DNA from: Halomonas litopenaei
GTDB taxonomy: Bacteria; Pseudomonadota; Gammaproteobacteria; Pseudomonadales; Halomonadaceae
Direction of reading: 5' to 3'
DNA length: 64,000 bases
Assembly: GCF_003045775.1 (NCBI RefSeq)
Contig: NZ_PXNS01000010.1
Coordinates: 142,220 to 206,219 of the forward strand
Made by a program: the position numbers and the translations under genes. Positions 18,779 to 28,247 of the stretch are shown one piece after another. Below the pieces are notes generated by a model. It saw only the letters and a list, made by a program, of their open reading frames with translations, did not search any database and was not told the DNA's origin. The first letter of the stretch is position 1, and each line of letters opens with the position of its first letter.

Positions 18779-18798
18779 GAGGAGGCTTCGGCCTCCTC
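18779..18798 (+). terminator. UUCG-tetraloop hairpin before dddD, copy 2
   Basis: This is the duplicated copy of the post-dddT hairpin, ending 33 bases before the dddD start. Two such hairpins in tandem could lower dddD expression relative to dddCAT or protect processed ends. Confidence 0.55.
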
Positions 18799-18831
18799 CC
18801 GTTGCCACCCTTGCTTTACAGGAAGACCCCG

Positions 18832-21342
18832 ATGTCACCGAATCCTCATTCCCAACTGCCGCTCAAGGACGTCAAGGTCATCGACTTCGGTCAGTACATG
18901 GCCGGCCCTGCGGTGGCGATGATCCTCGCCGACCTGGGCGCCACGGTTATTCACGTGGACCCGCCCACGGGGCCCATGTGGGAGTCACCGGCCAACGCCA
19001 CCTTGCAGCGCAACAAGCTGATCGTGACGATCGACCTCAAGACCGAAGAGGGCCTCGAACAGGCGCTGGCGCTGATCGAGGAGGCCGATATCGTGATCGA
19101 AAGCTTCCGGCCCGGTGTCATGCAGCGCCTGGGCATCGACTTCAGCGCGCTGCGTGAAGAGCGTCCGGAGCTGATCACCCTGTCGATGCCGGGCTTTGCC
19201 TCCAACGACGAGCTGCGCCGTGACTGGCGGGCCTTCGAGAGCGTCATCGCCGCCCACTCGGGGGTGTTTACCGACATGGGGCTCAACCGGGTGCTGATGG
19301 GTATCAATCCGTCCTTCTCGCCGCTGCCGCTGGGCTCGGCCTACGGCACCATGCTGGCGGCCACCGCCGTCACCCTGGCGCTGCAGGCGCGTGAGCGCAC
19401 CGGCCTCGGCGACGAGATCGAAGTGCCCATCGCCTGCGCCCTGATGGAAGGCCTCTGCTACAACTCGATCAAGATCGAGGGCCTGCCGGAGCGCTACAAG
19501 ACCCAGCGCGAAAAGGAGATCGAGCGTCGCCGCATCGAAGGCGCGCCGATGAACCTGGACTACGACGAACTGCAGGAGCTGCTCGATCCCTTCTATCGCA
19601 GCTACAAGTGCAAGGACGGGCGCATGTTCTACGTGGTCTGCCCGAGTCACAAGGAGCACGCCAAGCGTTGCCTCAAGGTGCTCGGTCTCTACGATGAACT
19701 TGTGGAAGAAGGGCTGGTGGAAGAGCCCGACACCTATGCGCCAACCAGCCAGTGGCAGAGTGACGTGTCACTTGGCGTCTACCCGCTGCCCAAGCGTTGG
19801 GCGGATCATATCGCCGCGCGTATGAAGGAGGTCTTCCTGACCCGCACCTCCAAGGAGTGGGAGAAGATCTTCGGCCGTGGCAAGTTCCCCGGCGCGCCGC
19901 AGCGCTGGCTGCAGGAGTGGATCCACGACGACCACGCCGAGACCGCCGGGCTGATGATCGAAGTGGACGACCCCGAATTCGGCCTGATGACCCAGCCCGG
20001 CCCGATGGTCTGGCTGCACGACAGCGGCCACGAGATGCTCACCCCGACGCCGCGCCGCTGGGTGTCGTTCGACCAGGCGCTGGCGGTGCTGCATCGCATC
20101 GAGACCAAGCTGCCCCGGGTTCGTGCGCGCAACGCCAAGGACGGTTGGCTCGAAGGCGTCAAGGTGCTGGACCTGTGCAACGTCATCGCCGGTCCCCACT
20201 CGGTGGCCTTTTTGGCACGCTTCGGCGCCGACATCATCAAGGTGGACCCCGCCAAGCCGTTCTACGACTGCTGGAACACGGTCATCTTCGGCCTGTCGCA
20301 TATGCGCTCCAAGCGCTCCTTGCTGACCGATATCCAGGTGCCTCGGGGGCGTGAAATCCTCGACGAGCTGATCCGCCAGAGCGACGTGGTGGTGTGGAAT
20401 GCCACCGACAGGCAGGTGGAGCGGATGGGGCTGACCGAGGCGGAAATGCAGCGCATCAATCCCGAGGCGATCTTCTGCCAGCTCGACTGCTTCAGCGGGG
20501 TGAAGCCGGGCCCCAGGACCAACTACCTGGGCTACGACGACCTGGTGCAGGCCACCACCGGCATCATGCTGCGCTTCGGGGGCAGCATGGACACGCCAGA
20601 AGAGCACGCCCACGTCGGCACCATCGACGTGATGTGCGGCTTCGGTGCCTCTCTTGGTGTCGCCACCGCCCTGTACCAGAAGCTGCGTACCCGCCGTGTC
20701 AGCCGGGTCAAGACCTCGCTGTCGGCGCTCAGCGGCCTGGCCCAGATGCCGTTCTGCTACGACTACGAGCGTCGCAGTCTGTTCGACGAGCCCTCGGGCC
20801 GTGAACTCAACGGCTACGACGATCTGTCACGCTTCTATTTTACCGCCGACGGGGTGGTGCTGATCAGCGCCTACGAGCGAGACCTGCACAAGTTCGCCCA
20901 GGTGCCGGGGATCGAAGGGGTGGTCGATGTTCCGCCGGAGGAGCGGGCGGCCTATCTGGCACCTCGCTTTATCAATGCGGTGGCCACCGACTGGGTGGAA
21001 CGGCTGCAGAAGGCGGGCATCGCCGCGGCGGTGTGCGAGAACATCGAGGCGTTGCGCTCCTACAACTCGCGGCGCTGGGACAACACCCCGGGCATCGATC
21101 GTGGCAGCTACTCCTTCACCGTCTACGACGAGCACCCCAGTGGTCACGTCATCACGCAGCTCGATCCGTACGCCATTCGTCCCAAGCGGGGGCGCATCTA
21201 TCCGCTGGCGCCGTCGGAGAAGTACGGCAGCTCGAGCCGTCAGGTGCTCGAGGAGCTGGGGCACAGCCCAGAGGAGATCGATCGGTTGATCGCCGAAGGC
21301 GTCGTGTCGGAGAGCTGGAGCGAGGAGTACCTGCCGACCTGA
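18832..21342 (+). CDS. dddD: DMSP acyl-CoA transferase/lyase DddD
   Basis: An 836-residue fusion of two class III (CaiB/BaiF) CoA-transferase domains, about 8-400 and 430-800; this double architecture and length are characteristic of DddD. Domain 1 opens with LKDVKVIDFGQYMAGPAVAMILADLGA and domain 2 with LEGVKVLDLCNVIAGPHSVAFLARFGAD. Asp599 in HVGTIDVMCGFG is placed as the domain 2 nucleophile, close to Asp602 reported for Marinomonas DddD (numbering from memory). The enzyme uses acetyl-CoA and DMSP to release dimethyl sulfide and give 3-hydroxypropionyl-CoA or 3-hydroxypropionate. The ATG at 18832 follows AGGAAG; an upstream TTG is less likely. It is last in dddCATD. Confidence 0.92.
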   Translation: MSPNPHSQLPLKDVKVIDFGQYMAGPAVAMILADLGATVIHVDPPTGPMWESPANATLQRNKLIVTIDLKTEEGLEQALALIEEADIVIESFRPGVMQRLGIDFSALREERPELITLSMPGFASNDELRRDWRAFESVIAAHSGVFTDMGLNRVLMGINPSFSPLPLGSAYGTMLAATAVTLALQARERTGLGDEIEVPIACALMEGLCYNSIKIEGLPERYKTQREKEIERRRIEGAPMNLDYDELQELLDPFYRSYKCKDGRMFYVVCPSHKEHAKRCLKVLGLYDELVEEGLVEEPDTYAPTSQWQSDVSLGVYPLPKRWADHIAARMKEVFLTRTSKEWEKIFGRGKFPGAPQRWLQEWIHDDHAETAGLMIEVDDPEFGLMTQPGPMVWLHDSGHEMLTPTPRRWVSFDQALAVLHRIETKLPRVRARNAKDGWLEGVKVLDLCNVIAGPHSVAFLARFGADIIKVDPAKPFYDCWNTVIFGLSHMRSKRSLLTDIQVPRGREILDELIRQSDVVVWNATDRQVERMGLTEAEMQRINPEAIFCQLDCFSGVKPGPRTNYLGYDDLVQATTGIMLRFGGSMDTPEEHAHVGTIDVMCGFGASLGVATALYQKLRTRRVSRVKTSLSALSGLAQMPFCYDYERRSLFDEPSGRELNGYDDLSRFYFTADGVVLISAYERDLHKFAQVPGIEGVVDVPPEERAAYLAPRFINAVATDWVERLQKAGIAAAVCENIEALRSYNSRRWDNTPGIDRGSYSFTVYDEHPSGHVITQLDPYAIRPKRGRIYPLAPSEKYGSSSRQVLEELGHSPEEIDRLIAEGVVSESWSEEYLPT

Positions 21343-21370
21343 GTGGTGTTCGGCGCGGGGTTTTTGCGCT

Positions 21371-21446
21371 GAGCCGACCAGGCGGGATGAAGGTGTTCTG
21401 AGTCGACCAGGCGGGCTGAAGGTGTCCTGAGCCGACCAGGTGGGGA
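21371..21446. repeat. Two and a half 29-bp tandem units overlapping the dddD terminator
   Basis: Units beginning GAG(C/T)CGACCAGG at 21371, 21400 and 21429 share GAGYCGACCAGGCGGG(A/C)TGAAGG; the third is partial. The third unit supplies the left arm of the terminator, so the earlier units are alternative left arms. Confidence 0.8.
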
Positions 21447-21471
21447 ATGTGCCTCCCCGCCTGGTCGTTTT
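21433..21471 (+). terminator. Rho-independent terminator of the ddd operon
   Basis: A 14-bp stem (CGACCAGGTGGGGA / TCCCCGCCTGGTCG, one G-U pair) is followed by TTTTCGTT, 90 bases after the dddD stop. On the opposite strand it may also end the convergent uxu transcript. Confidence 0.88.
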
Positions 21472-21557
21472 CGTTGTGAAGGGCCACTCCCGCTGCGCTG
21501 GGCCACAGCCGCTGCGACGGGCGTCGCCAGCGCAGCGGTTGGTAGAACGCCAGGGCG

Positions 21558-22733
21558 TCAGGTGAGCTGGCGCACCGCGGTCTCGACGCCACGCAGCTCG
21601 GCCAGGCCGCGCAGCCTGCCGTACAGCGGGTAGCCCGGGGCGGTGGCGCGGTGCTGATCGTCGAGAATGTGGTGGCCGTGGTCGGGGCGCAGCGGTAAGC
21701 GTCGGCCGCCTTCGCGCTCGCGACGGCGTTCCTCGGCGACCAGCGCGCTGATGACCGCGACCATGTCGACGTCACCGTCCAGGTGCGGCGCCTCGTGGAA
21801 GGAGCGAGGGTCGGGGGACTCGCGCCGGGTCGAGCGCAGATGCACGAAGTGGATGCTGGGACCAAAGCGCTGAACCATGGCGGCCAGGTCATTGGCGGCG
21901 AGCACGCCGTAGGACCCGGTGCACAGCGTCAGGCCATTGGCGGGGCTGTCGACGGCCTCAAGGATCCACTCGGCGTCCGCCGCCGTCGAGACCACCCGGG
22001 GCAGGCCGAGCAGCGGCCGGGGCGGGTCATCGGGGTGGATCGCCATTTTGATGCCGAGTTCTTCGGCGACCGGGATGACCGCTTTCAGAAAGTAGCCGAG
22101 GTGCTCGCGCAGGCGCGCGGCGTCGATCTCGGCGTATCCGGCCAGTACCTCGCGAAAGCGCTCCAGGGTGTAGTGCTCTTCGGCGCCGGGCAGGCCGGCG
22201 ATCAGGGTATCGACCAGTGACTGGCGGGCTTCGGCGTCCAGGCTATCGAGGTAGCTCCTGGCTTCGGTCTTCTCGTCGTCGCTGTACTCGTTCTCGGCGC
22301 CTGGTCTGGCGAGCAGGTACAGGTCGAAGGCGGCAAAGGCTGTCTGGTCAAAGCGCAGCGCCAGGGCGCCATCCGGCATCGCCCAGCGCAGGTCGGTGCG
22401 GGTCCAGTCGAGCACCGGCATGAAGTTGTAGCACACGGTATCGATGCCGCAGGCCGCCAGGTTGCGCAGGGTGTCGCAGTAGCGGGTGATCAGGGCGTTG
22501 CGCTCGGGCAGTCCTTTCTTGATCGCCTCGTGCACCGGCACGCTCTCCACCACCGACCATTCGAGGCCAGCGTCCTCGATCATCTGCTTGCGCTCGGCGA
22601 TGGCCTGCCGGGACCAGACCTCATCGTTGGGCACCTCGTGCAGCGCGGTGACGATGCCGGTCGCGCCGGTCTGGCGAATCTCCTCGAGTCGGATCGGGTC
22701 CTTGGGGCCGAACCAGCGCCAGGTGTGTTGCAT
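21558..22733 (-). CDS. uxuA: Mannonate dehydratase UxuA
   Basis: A 391-residue TIM-barrel dehydratase converting D-mannonate to 2-keto-3-deoxygluconate. The N-terminus [30 protein letters not shown] is a textbook UxuA start; [26 protein letters not shown] and the [10 protein letters not shown] and FVHLRST blocks are the metal-binding and active-site regions. AAAGGAG precedes the ATG. It lies 25 bases after uxuB and is last in the regulator-TRAP-uxuB-uxuA set, consistent with hexuronate degradation. Confidence 0.96.
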   Translation of the reverse strand: MQHTWRWFGPKDPIRLEEIRQTGATGIVTALHEVPNDEVWSRQAIAERKQMIEDAGLEWSVVESVPVHEAIKKGLPERNALITRYCDTLRNLAACGIDTVCYNFMPVLDWTRTDLRWAMPDGALALRFDQTAFAAFDLYLLARPGAENEYSDDEKTEARSYLDSLDAEARQSLVDTLIAGLPGAEEHYTLERFREVLAGYAEIDAARLREHLGYFLKAVIPVAEELGIKMAIHPDDPPRPLLGLPRVVSTAADAEWILEAVDSPANGLTLCTGSYGVLAANDLAAMVQRFGPSIHFVHLRSTRRESPDPRSFHEAPHLDGDVDMVAVISALVAEERRREREGGRRLPLRPDHGHHILDDQHRATAPGYPLYGRLRGLAELRGVETAVRQLT

Positions 22734-22758
22734 GGAAATCTCCTTTTCTCGGGTCCGG

Positions 22759-24216
22759 CTAGAGGGTGCTCAGTGACGCCGCAAGCCCGGTATTGATCAG
22801 TCGGCGGTAGCCATCGGTGACAGCATCGGCAAACCCCTGCTGCGCCGCCAGGGCCGCAGGGACGATGTCTTGCTGTGCCAGAAAGGCCGCCACCAGCGCT
22901 TCAGGGTCATCGCCGTGACGTTCATGCAGCTCGATGAAGCGCGATGCCAGCGGGTCGCTCACCTCATGTCGTCGGTCGTCGAGCGAGACGCCGGAGGTGT
23001 AGCGTATCCAGGCGGCCAGTCCCAGTGCGGTGCAGGGTACCTCGTGGCCGTCCTGCAGCCGCTCGAGGGCGCCGTGAAGCCAGCGCTGGGGCAGTTTCTG
23101 GCTGCCGTCCATGGCGATCTGAGCCAGCCGATGGCGCAGACTGTCGTTGGCGAACCTGGCCAGCAACTCGTCGGCGTAGCGTTCGAGGTCGACCCCGTCC
23201 GGCATGTGCAGCGTTGTCGCTGCTTCCTTGAGCATGTAACGACGCAGCAGGGCGCGGAACTCGGGGCGGCTGACCGCATCGTAGACCGTCTCGACGCCAT
23301 CGATGGCGCCCAGGTAGGCCAGCAGTGAGTGGCTGCCGTTGAGCATGCGCAGCTTCATGGTCTCGAAGGGGGCCACCTCGGTGACCATCTCGACCCCTTC
23401 GGCTTCCCAGTCGGGCCGGCCCTGGGGGAAGTCATCCTCGATGACCCACTGGGAAAAGGCCTCGCACACCACCGCGTTGGGATCCTCGACACCCAGCTCG
23501 CCCAGCCGGGCGAAGTCGGCGTCGGTCATGGCCGGCACGATGCGGTCGACCATGCTGCAGGGAAACGCCACCTGGTCGCTGATCCAGTCGGCCAGGTCGC
23601 TGTCGCGCAGGGCGGCGAGCTGCACGATGGCGTTGCGCGTGCGGCGGCCGTTGTCCGGCATATTGTCGCAGGACAGCACGGTGAAGGGGGGCAGGCCGGC
23701 GGCGCGACGGCGGGCCAGCGCCTCGACCAGGATACCGGGGGCGGTCTGCGGTGTGTTCGGTGAGGCAATGTCGGCCTTGATCATCGCATCGTCGACAAGC
23801 AGATCGCCGCTGGTCGGGCTGAGAAAGTAGCCCTTCTCGGTCACCGTCAGGGTCACGATGCGTACCTTGGAAGACGTCAATCGCGTCAGCAGTGCTTCCA
23901 GGTCCCGGCCCTGCTGGCCTTCGCTGTCGCGGCCGGTGAACAGCGTCTGCTGAATCACGCCGATCTCTCTGAGCGTGACGTTGTCGCTATCGGTGAACTC
24001 GGCCACATGGTAGCGATGGCCCGCCGCACGCAGCCCATCGACCAGGCCGACGCTGGAGCGCAGGTTGGCGCTGCACAGCCCCCAGGCGGTGTCACCGCTG
24101 CGCTCGAGATAGCGCGCCAGATAGACCGCCTGGTGGGCACGGTGAAAGGCACCGAGTCCCAGGTGGACGATACCGATGTCGCAGGCGAAGTTCGGCGCTT
24201 CGACGAAGTGGGTCAT
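22759..24216 (-). CDS. uxuB: Fructuronate reductase UxuB (mannitol dehydrogenase family)
   Basis: A 485-residue long-chain polyol dehydrogenase. The Rossmann segment [23 protein letters not shown] opens the protein, and the family motif appears in [22 protein letters not shown]; a catalytic Lys is expected in the [16 protein letters not shown] helix. Sequence alone would also allow mannitol 2-dehydrogenase, but adjacency to uxuA makes NADH-dependent reduction of fructuronate to mannonate the likely reaction. It sits 100 bases after the TRAP large-permease gene in the same direction. Confidence 0.9.
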   Translation of the reverse strand: MTHFVEAPNFACDIGIVHLGLGAFHRAHQAVYLARYLERSGDTAWGLCSANLRSSVGLVDGLRAAGHRYHVAEFTDSDNVTLREIGVIQQTLFTGRDSEGQQGRDLEALLTRLTSSKVRIVTLTVTEKGYFLSPTSGDLLVDDAMIKADIASPNTPQTAPGILVEALARRRAAGLPPFTVLSCDNMPDNGRRTRNAIVQLAALRDSDLADWISDQVAFPCSMVDRIVPAMTDADFARLGELGVEDPNAVVCEAFSQWVIEDDFPQGRPDWEAEGVEMVTEVAPFETMKLRMLNGSHSLLAYLGAIDGVETVYDAVSRPEFRALLRRYMLKEAATTLHMPDGVDLERYADELLARFANDSLRHRLAQIAMDGSQKLPQRWLHGALERLQDGHEVPCTALGLAAWIRYTSGVSLDDRRHEVSDPLASRFIELHERHGDDPEALVAAFLAQQDIVPAALAAQQGFADAVTDGYRRLINTGLAASLSTL

Positions 24217-24316
24217 CTTGTTCTCTACCTCAGTCCCGGAGGAAGGCCCGTGGGCTCGCTCGGTTGTGTGGTGCGGGTGTCTGACATGTCCGCTTCACTA
24301 AATCCTGGTGCATCCG

Positions 24317-25606
24317 CTATCCCATCAGATAGTCGGGCAGAAACAGCACGATCTGCGGGAAGAAGATGATGGCCAGCACCACGGCGAACACGGCAAGGGC
24401 AAAGGGCAGCATTTCCCGGGTGTAGGAAATGAAGGAGCAGCGCAGAATGCCGCACACGGTGTACATCGACACCCCGACGGGTGGCGTCATGCCGCCGAAG
24501 GTCACCAGCGTCATCATCAACAGGCCGAAGTGCACCGGGTCGATGCCGGCGGCCTTGATCACCGGCACCAGGATGGGGGCCAGCAGCATGACCACCACCG
24601 TCGCCTCCAGCAGCATGCCCAGCACGACCAGCAACAGCGACAGCACCAGCAGCAGGGTGGTGGGGCTTTCGAACACCCCGAGGGTGACCTCGGTGATGGT
24701 CTGCGGTACTCGTTCGAAGGACACCACGTAGCTGATGGCGCCGGAGAACATGATGATCAGCATGATCATGCCGACGTCACGAACACCGGCACGGAAGGCA
24801 TCGATGATCGACGTCAGGGTCAGTTCGCGGTGGATGAAGCAGCCCACCACGATGGCGTAGACGATCGCGAAGGCACCGGCCTCGGACGGGGTGAACAGGC
24901 CGTAGCGGATGCCCACCAGCAGCCATACGGGGAACAGCAGCGCCCAGATGCTGCTCCTGGTCGCCTGCCAGACTTCGCCCAGCGACGGCGCCTTCTCGAG
25001 TTCTGGCACGTAGCCGCGCCGGTGCGACATCACGCTGGTGGCGATCATCAGCGCCACCAGCAGCAGGATGCCCGGCACCACGCCGGCGATGAACAGCCGG
25101 CCGATCGACACCTCACCGAGAAAGCCGTAGATGATCAGGCCGATGCTCGGCGGAATGGTGGCGGTGATCAGCCCGCCGATGGACAGCAGGGCGGCGGTGA
25201 AGCCCGGCGAATAGCCCCGTGCGATCAGGTTGCCGCCCAGCACCCGGGACTGCATCGCCGCATCGGCCACCGCCGAGCCGGAGATGCCCCCCATCATGGC
25301 GCTCAGGGCCAGGCTCGACTGGGCCAGGCCACCGGTCATCCAGCCGGTCAACAGGGTGGCCAGGCGCAGCAGACGTGGGGTGATGCCGCTGGCGTTCATC
25401 AGGTGTCCGATCAGGATGAACAGCGGCACCGCCAGCAGCGGAAAGGACTGACTGGCCGAGACGATCCGCTGTACCGCCGTGCTGGTCGGCAGGAAGGTCT
25501 CGGGCAACAGGAAATAGGTAAAACCGGCCATGCCGATGGCGAAGGCGACCGGCATGCCGATGGCCATCAATACCAGGCCGAGAATCAGGATGGCGAGTGT
25601 CGTCAC
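24317..25606 (-). CDS. TRAP transporter large permease (DctM-type), probable hexuronate carrier
   Basis: A 429-residue, roughly 12-helix protein of the DctM family. Landmarks are the N-terminal LAILILGLVLMAIGMPVAFAIG, the conserved FPLLAVPLFILIGHLMNASG, MMGGISGSAVADAA and TPPVGVSMYTVCGI. The start is a GTG at 25606 that overlaps the small-subunit stop as GTGA, indicating translational coupling. An open frame continues upstream to 26065 but is only an overlap with the small-permease gene. Substrate is inferred as glucuronate or galacturonate from the adjoining uxuBA genes. Confidence 0.93.
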   Translation of the reverse strand: MTTLAILILGLVLMAIGMPVAFAIGMAGFTYFLLPETFLPTSTAVQRIVSASQSFPLLAVPLFILIGHLMNASGITPRLLRLATLLTGWMTGGLAQSSLALSAMMGGISGSAVADAAMQSRVLGGNLIARGYSPGFTAALLSIGGLITATIPPSIGLIIYGFLGEVSIGRLFIAGVVPGILLLVALMIATSVMSHRRGYVPELEKAPSLGEVWQATRSSIWALLFPVWLLVGIRYGLFTPSEAGAFAIVYAIVVGCFIHRELTLTSIIDAFRAGVRDVGMIMLIIMFSGAISYVVSFERVPQTITEVTLGVFESPTTLLLVLSLLLVVLGMLLEATVVVMLLAPILVPVIKAAGIDPVHFGLLMMTLVTFGGMTPPVGVSMYTVCGILRCSFISYTREMLPFALAVFAVVLAIIFFPQIVLFLPDYLMG

Positions 25607-26094
25607 AGAAGCTGCTCCTGCTGGTCGCTGTCGGGCTCCAGCGCCTGAACAATGCCCACCGCGGCAAGCCGCCTGACCAGCGAGACGATCATCATGACGG
25701 CGCCCACGGGCAGTGCCAGCGTCACGTAGCCGTAGCTGATCCCGGCAAAGCCGAGGGGACGCTGCCAGTTGGAGAATGCCAGCGAGAAACCATAGCGTGC
25801 CAGGCAAGCCAGAAAGACGATCATCAGTCCCACCGTCACCAGGTTCGCCAGCCACTGGCCTGATCGGGGCAGCCGGGTCAGCAGGGCATCGACCCGAATC
25901 TGGCCTCCTTTCTTCAGGGTGATATCTGCGCCGAACATGCAGGCCCAGATAAAGAACAGCTGGGCCAGTTCGGCGCCGCCGAGCATGGGGTTGCCCATGG
26001 CCCGGGTGGTGGCGCTGAACAGGATGCTGGCCGCGGTGAGAAACAGCAGCGCGACGGCCAGCCACTCCTCGAAAGTGTCATAGTGCTTCCACAT
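25603..26094 (-). CDS. TRAP transporter small permease (DctQ-type)
   Basis: A 163-residue four-helix membrane subunit that pairs with the large permease. The FEEWLAVALLFLTAASILFSATTR start, the AELAQLFFIWACMFGADITLKKGGQIRVDAL segment (family signature around helix 2-3) and the C-terminal helix are typical of DctQ. The ATG at 26094 is preceded by GGAGGA. Its stop overlaps the DctM start. Confidence 0.92.
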   Translation of the reverse strand: MWKHYDTFEEWLAVALLFLTAASILFSATTRAMGNPMLGGAELAQLFFIWACMFGADITLKKGGQIRVDALLTRLPRSGQWLANLVTVGLMIVFLACLARYGFSLAFSNWQRPLGFAGISYGYVTLALPVGAVMMIVSLVRRLAAVGIVQALEPDSDQQEQLL

Positions 26095-26158
26095 GGGTCC
26101 TCCCCAGCCGCTGCCGGCGTCGGCAGCGGTGGACGCTTGGATCAGGTCTTGAGGGGGG

Positions 26159-27127
26159 TTATTCGCCGGCGCTGAGCACAGGCTCGAGCTGCTCGCGCAG
26201 TTCGGTCCAGCCCATGTCATCGTAGACCGCCTGCATCTGGCTGCTGAACAGTTCGGTGTCGACCTCGGTGAACTCGACGCCGGCCTCTTCCATCTCCTTG
26301 CGCACATCGGCCTGGGCGTCGACCGTCATCTGGGTGGCTTCGTCACCGGCCTTCTTGAGCTCTTCGTCGAGCATGGAGCGCAGCTCGTCGGGAAGCTCCT
26401 GGTACCAGCGCTCGGAAACCAGCAGGCCCGTCATCAGGTGGATGTGATTGGTCAGGGTGACGTTGCTGGTCACTTCCTGCAGCCGCAGGCCGTGGGCGCC
26501 GGTCAACTGCGCCTCGGCGCCGTCGATGGTGCCGAGCTGGATGGCCGAGTAGATTTCCGACCAGGGCAGCGGTACCGGGGTCGCGCCCATGCCTTCGATG
26601 GTCTTGATCCAGCCCGGGGAGTTGATGGTGCGGATGCGCACACCGTCGAGGTCCTCGGGACCTTCGATCGGCTTCTGGGTGAACATCTGGCGGGTGCCCT
26701 GGAACCAGTTGTAGTTCATCAGGCGCATGCCGGTGTTTTCCGCCAGCAGCTCGACCCACTCGTGGTAGGGCTCGGAAGAGGTGATGCGGTCGTAGTCCTC
26801 GTGGCTCTCGACCAGGTAGGGCGCGGCCAGAATCCCGAGTTCAGGCTGAAACTCGGACAGGCGGCCTGCGTCCGTCAGTACCGCGATGTTGGCGCCGTTG
26901 CGGATCTGCTCGATCATGTCGTTGTCGGCGCCGAGCTGGCTGCTGGAGAAGATGTTCAGGGTGACCTCGCCCTCGCTTCTTTCCTCGATCCGTTCGGCGG
27001 CGTTTTCCATCGCCTTGACCATGGGGTCCTGGCTGCTCTGGGCGGTGGACAGGTTCAGTTCGTAGGCGGCAAGCGCCTGGGTGCTGCTGAGGACAGCGGC
27101 GGCGAGAATGACAGACTTCTTGAACAT
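26159..27127 (-). CDS. TRAP solute-binding protein (DctP-type), probable hexuronate binder
   Basis: A 322-residue periplasmic binding protein. The start at 27127 gives a signal peptide cut after TQALA. DctP motifs are visible: NLSTAQSSQDPMVKAMENAAERIEERS near the N-terminus, GVRIRTINSPGWIKTIEGMGATPVPLPWSEIYSAIQLGTIDGAE with the conserved Arg that binds the substrate carboxylate, and the helical C-terminus. AAGGAG lies upstream of the ATG. First structural gene after the regulator, in front of dctQM and uxuBA; hexuronate specificity is inferred from this context. Confidence 0.92.
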   Translation of the reverse strand: MFKKSVILAAAVLSSTQALAAYELNLSTAQSSQDPMVKAMENAAERIEERSEGEVTLNIFSSSQLGADNDMIEQIRNGANIAVLTDAGRLSEFQPELGILAAPYLVESHEDYDRITSSEPYHEWVELLAENTGMRLMNYNWFQGTRQMFTQKPIEGPEDLDGVRIRTINSPGWIKTIEGMGATPVPLPWSEIYSAIQLGTIDGAEAQLTGAHGLRLQEVTSNVTLTNHIHLMTGLLVSERWYQELPDELRSMLDEELKKAGDEATQMTVDAQADVRKEMEEAGVEFTEVDTELFSSQMQAVYDDMGWTELREQLEPVLSAGE

Positions 27128-27271
27128 GGGGCGTCTCCTTATCACTTGTTGTTGTCGCTTCAGTTGTTGTCGTTGCTGTTGTAGTTGCTTCCGGGGGAGT
27201 GACCCGGCAGGCCGCAGGGCAGTGGCCGGCTGGCCCTTGCCCATGAGAGACGTCTGCCGGGTAGATAACGA

Positions 27272-27985
27272 TCAGCCGTTGGTGTCCTCGAAGATCGACG
27301 AAAAGCGCTGCACCATCTGGGGCAGGGAGATCAGGATCTCGCTTTGATGCACCAGCATGGCCTGGCGGGCCTTGTCTTCGTCTCTCTGTTCGATGGCATC
27401 GACAATGTCGGCGTGCTGCTGGACCAGCTTTTCGAAGGGCGTGGTGTCAGGCACGCTGAGGTAGCGCACCCGGTCGAGCTGTGCCTTGACCTCTTCGATG
27501 ACGCGCCAGGCGGTCTCGTGTCCGGCGCCAAGGGCGAGCACGCGGTGGAAGTCCTCGTCGAGGATGAAGAACTGGTCATACTGGCCGCTGCTGGCGCAGC
27601 GAATCTGGCGTTCGATCAGATCCCGCAGCTCGTAGATCACCTTGTCGGCGAGCCCTTGCCTAGCGGCGGAGGCGCTGACGGCGGTTTCGACCGCCTCCCT
27701 GACGAAGCGCGCTTCGCGCACCGACTTCTGCGAGATGCCCACGACATAGGTGCCGCGTTGTGGTCGAACGTCGACCAGACCTGCCTCGGACAGGCGGATA
27801 AAGGCTTCGCGTACCGGCTGTCGGCTGACCGAGAAGGCGTCGGAAATCTCCTTCTCGGACAGTGCCTGGCCAGGGGCGAACTGCATCCGGATGATGGCGA
27901 GTCTAAGCACGCGGTAGAGCCGCTGACGCACCGATCCACCGGCGGCATCCTGTTCCCAGAGTTCAGCGATTGCGGGGGTCAGCAT
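27272..27985 (-). CDS. GntR-family (FCD) regulator of the hexuronate cluster
   Basis: A 237-residue FadR-type regulator. The winged helix spans about 18-80 (VRQRLYRVLRLAIIRMQFAPGQALSEKEISDAFSVSRQPVREAFIRLSEAG), and the C-terminal FCD domain has the metal-site His residues (DEDFHRVL and further His near QQHADIV and MLVHQS). Relatives UxuR and ExuR repress uronate genes and are relieved by fructuronate or tagaturonate. Transcribed ahead of the TRAP genes, on the same strand, and divergent from the AGE-family gene; an inverted repeat lies in the divergent spacer. Confidence 0.9.
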   Translation of the reverse strand: MLTPAIAELWEQDAAGGSVRQRLYRVLRLAIIRMQFAPGQALSEKEISDAFSVSRQPVREAFIRLSEAGLVDVRPQRGTYVVGISQKSVREARFVREAVETAVSASAARQGLADKVIYELRDLIERQIRCASSGQYDQFFILDEDFHRVLALGAGHETAWRVIEEVKAQLDRVRYLSVPDTTPFEKLVQQHADIVDAIEQRDEDKARQAMLVHQSEILISLPQMVQRFSSIFEDTNG

Positions 27986-28034
27986 GGGGGCACCTACCTG
28001 TTGTTGAGCGTTTCAGTCTTTCCAGCTTTTCGAC

Positions 28035-28066
28035 TTTCCAGCTTTCCAGCTTTCCGGCTTTCCGGC
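28035..28066. repeat. Four 8-bp tandem units (TTTCC(A/G)GC)
   Basis: Two TTTCCAGC units are followed by two TTTCCGGC units, within a longer pyrimidine-rich stretch upstream of the GntR gene. Slippage-type simple repeat; a role is not evident. Confidence 0.75.
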
Positions 28067-28140
28067 TTCTGAGCCTTGAGGCCGTTGAAGCCTTGAGCCG
28101 TTAAGGCGTCAGGCCTTTGAGCTTTGGTCTGATATGACTT

Positions 28141-28155
28141 GTATGGTAGTCATAC
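28141..28155. promoter_or_regulatory. Candidate GntR operator (GTATG-N5-CATAC)
   Basis: A perfect inverted repeat with 5-bp arms sits in the spacer between the GntR regulator and the AGE-family gene. Short palindromes of this size suit FadR-type dimers; the assignment is inference. Confidence 0.45.
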
Positions 28156-28247
28156 TAGGATAGCGAGAGCGCGCTGTCAGGCCTGGACGTATAGCACTTT
28201 GGTCTCATCTCGACTCGCCGCCTTTATTCGTCACCCCGGAGGACGCC

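Larger units (their letters stand above)
18591..18806 (+). repeat. 108-bp tandem duplication of the dddT 3' end and hairpin
   Basis: Bases 18591-18698 and 18699-18806 are nearly identical, with only four or so differences. Each copy encodes RWLRQDFAKKVLEPHLVIED, then GKH and a stop, followed by the GAGGAGGC-TTCG-GCCTCCTC hairpin. The unit is exactly 36 codons. Copy 2 is untranslated because copy 1 retains its TGA at 18661. Confidence 0.95.

Noticed and set aside
18671..18798. Transposon ends or IS scar at the dddT/dddD junction
   Set aside because: The structure is a simple head-to-tail duplication with no transposase, terminal inverted repeats or target-site duplication.
25607..26065. In-frame N-terminal extension of the TRAP large permease
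   Set aside because: It overlaps the small-permease gene in another frame and lacks permease features. The GTG at 25606 overlapping the upstream stop is the natural start.
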